Positions 20,519-21,572 of a stretch of DNA of 21,572 nucleotides are shown in pieces (positions within the stretch are counted from its first letter, which is position 1; each line of letters starts with the position of its first letter). Below the pieces are notes generated by a model. It saw only the letters and a list, made by a program, of their open reading frames with translations, had not been told where the DNA came from and ran no database searches. Position numbers and translations under genes: made by a program. Location: assembly GCA_948745425.1 (NCBI GenBank), contig CAPZDM010000025.1, forward strand, positions 1 through 21,572, written 5' to 3'. Source of the DNA: an uncultured Clostridia bacterium. GTDB taxonomy: Bacteria; Bacillota; Clostridia; TANB77; CAG-508.

Positions 20519-21448
20519 TCATTGCTTGTACTTTTTAGAACCATCTTTTTCTGACTTGTCCAAATGATATATGCTTTTTATTCTTCCTCTATTTGATTTA
20601 TCTAAGAAAATTATTATTTCGAATATATTTAATTTTATTATTTTTCTTAAGTATAAATTCATATTTATATCTTCTAGGCTTTCTCCATGTGCTGTAAAAA
20701 TCCCCTTTACTCCACATGATGTAGCATAATTAATAGCATTAACATCTTCTAAGTTCCCTATTTCATCTGCTACTATTATCTGTGGTGCCATAGATCTTAT
20801 TAGCATTTCCATTCCTATACATTTTGGAATATTGTCTAAGACATCTGTTCTTATTCCTATATCATTTTGTGGAATTCCTTTGTACATTGCTGCAATTTCT
20901 CCTCTTTCGTCTGCTACTCCTATTGTTTTTCCTTTAAAATTTATGTATTCTATGCCTGTACTAAGTTGCCTTATTAAATCTCTTAAAATTGTAGTTTTTC
21001 CTGCTCCTGGAGGTGAAACTATCAAAGTAGTAAATATGTTGTCTTTTTCTATATCAATAATATGTTTAATGACCTCGTTCGCTGCTCCAATTTTCTGTCT
21101 TGATATTCTAAAGTTTAGACTGTATATATATGAAATGTTTATTACTTTACCATTTTCTATTACACAGTTTCCTGTAATTCCCACTCTATGCCCACCTCTT
21201 ATAGTAATATACCCATGATTTATTTCGTTTTGATATGCATAAATTGAATTTTCACATACAAATTGTAATATCTCTTTTGTATCTTGATTTGTAATTTTGT
21301 CTTGAATTATTTCTTCTTTATTATTAAATTTCAAAATTATAGGACAATTTACTCTTACTCTTATTTCTTCTAAATTACTATAGTCTTGTCCTAATTTATT
21401 GTTTATTTTTTCTCTTATCCTCAATGGGAAATATTGTAGAATTTCCAT
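20519..21448 (-). CDS. spoIIIAA: Stage III sporulation protein AA (secretion-type ATPase)
   Basis: A 309-aa cytosolic ATPase of the mother cell, related to type II/IV secretion ATPases, thought to power assembly or transport in the SpoIIIA-SpoIIQ channel. Walker A is SPPGAGKTT (145-153, K151), Walker B is IIVADEIG (224-231, with D228 and E229), and 'FTAHGESLEDI' (251-261) supplies the conserved histidine. The N-terminal 150 residues carry 'INHGYITIRGGHRVGITG' typical of the family. AAGGAG lies six bases before the ATG. It is the first gene of spoIIIA. In B. subtilis this operon is under sigma-E; the promoter here should lie in the 124 bases left at the window edge. Confidence 0.97.
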   Translation of the reverse strand: MEILQYFPLRIREKINNKLGQDYSNLEEIRVRVNCPIILKFNNKEEIIQDKITNQDTKEILQFVCENSIYAYQNEINHGYITIRGGHRVGITGNCVIENGKVINISYIYSLNFRISRQKIGAANEVIKHIIDIEKDNIFTTLIVSPPGAGKTTILRDLIRQLSTGIEYINFKGKTIGVADERGEIAAMYKGIPQNDIGIRTDVLDNIPKCIGMEMLIRSMAPQIIVADEIGNLEDVNAINYATSCGVKGIFTAHGESLEDINMNLYLRKIIKLNIFEIIIFLDKSNRGRIKSIYHLDKSEKDGSKKYKQ

Positions 21449-21515
21449 TTTATCTCCTTGCTAAATTTGGATTTGTGGGGGTAATTATAGTTTTAAAAAT
21501 ATATACAAAATTATA

Positions 21516-21546
21516 ATTATATGTTGTAGGGGCTTAATTAGTATGT
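21516..21546 (-). promoter_or_regulatory. Candidate sigma-E-type promoter of spoIIIA (weak)
   Basis: -10 CATATAAT is one base from the sigma-E consensus CATACAAT, and ACATACT upstream partly fits its -35. The spacer is 16 bases, one or two too long. The match is suggestive because this operon needs sigma-E. A CATACTAAT a little upstream is an alternative -10. Confidence 0.3.
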
Positions 21547-21550
21547 GCCC
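21524..21550 (+). repeat. Short intergenic repeat, copy 7 (opposite orientation)
   Basis: On the plus strand it starts TTGTAGGGGC and ends GTGCCC, the head and tail of the family, with GGGC and GCCC able to pair. All other copies point the other way. It lies upstream of spoIIIAA and overlaps the candidate spoIIIA promoter. Confidence 0.55.
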
Positions 21551-21572
21551 TTAGGCAAAATTTATAACATAT

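Noticed and set aside
1..21572. CRISPR arrays, tRNA or rRNA genes
   Set aside because: No evenly spaced identical repeats with unique spacers and no tRNA-like cloverleaf or rRNA-like sequence was seen on either strand.

Overview
The window looks like chromosomal DNA of a very AT-rich, endospore-forming Firmicute of the class Clostridia. The evidence is the complete spoIIIA sporulation operon, groESL under CIRCE operators, an LPXTG surface protein, a dockerin-bearing cell-wall hydrolase, a zinc-free-INS (eukaryote/archaeal-type) prolyl-tRNA synthetase, strong AGGAGG-type ribosome binding sites and U-rich terminators. I cannot name a species. Every convincing gene is on the minus strand, so transcription runs from high to low coordinates. 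No tRNA, rRNA, CRISPR array, integrase or transposase was seen.

Reading in the direction of transcription (right to left): spoIIIAA-AB-AC-AD-AE-AF-AG-AH (21448 to 16156) encodes the mother-cell side of the channel that feeds the forespore. spoIIIAB carries an apparent one-base frameshift, and a repeat element of about 92 bp separates spoIIIAG from spoIIIAH. Next come a 70-residue orphan gene with a 22-bp palindrome over its likely promoter, glgP (glycogen/maltodextrin phosphorylase) behind two tandem promoters, and a three-gene cell-envelope block: a secreted glucosaminidase with SH3 and dockerin domains, a membrane-anchored Ig-like/cadherin-like protein, and a small LPXTG protein.

Further left is a probable operon of two unknown small genes (43 and 151 aa), scpB (chromosome condensation) and proS. 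Then groES-groEL, whose promoter carries two CIRCE elements, and a zinc-responsive unit: an SmtB-type ArsR repressor, its 12-2-12 operator placed just after a consensus promoter, and a Zn/Cd/Co-exporting P1B-ATPase. The left end has two tandem paralogous membrane proteins with a zinc ribbon and a bacterial PH-like domain, then about 240 bases of gene-free sequence holding a terminator and several short repeats.

The main unexplained structure is a family of short, relatively GC-rich, partly palindromic intergenic repeats (head TTGTAGGGGC, tail GTGCCC), with about eight copies or relics. Some copies sit exactly where a terminator is expected, and one interrupts the spoIIIA operon. The other items worth a second look are the spoIIIAB frameshift at a shift-prone TTT-CGG site, the double CIRCE, and the palindrome in front of the orphan 70-aa gene.
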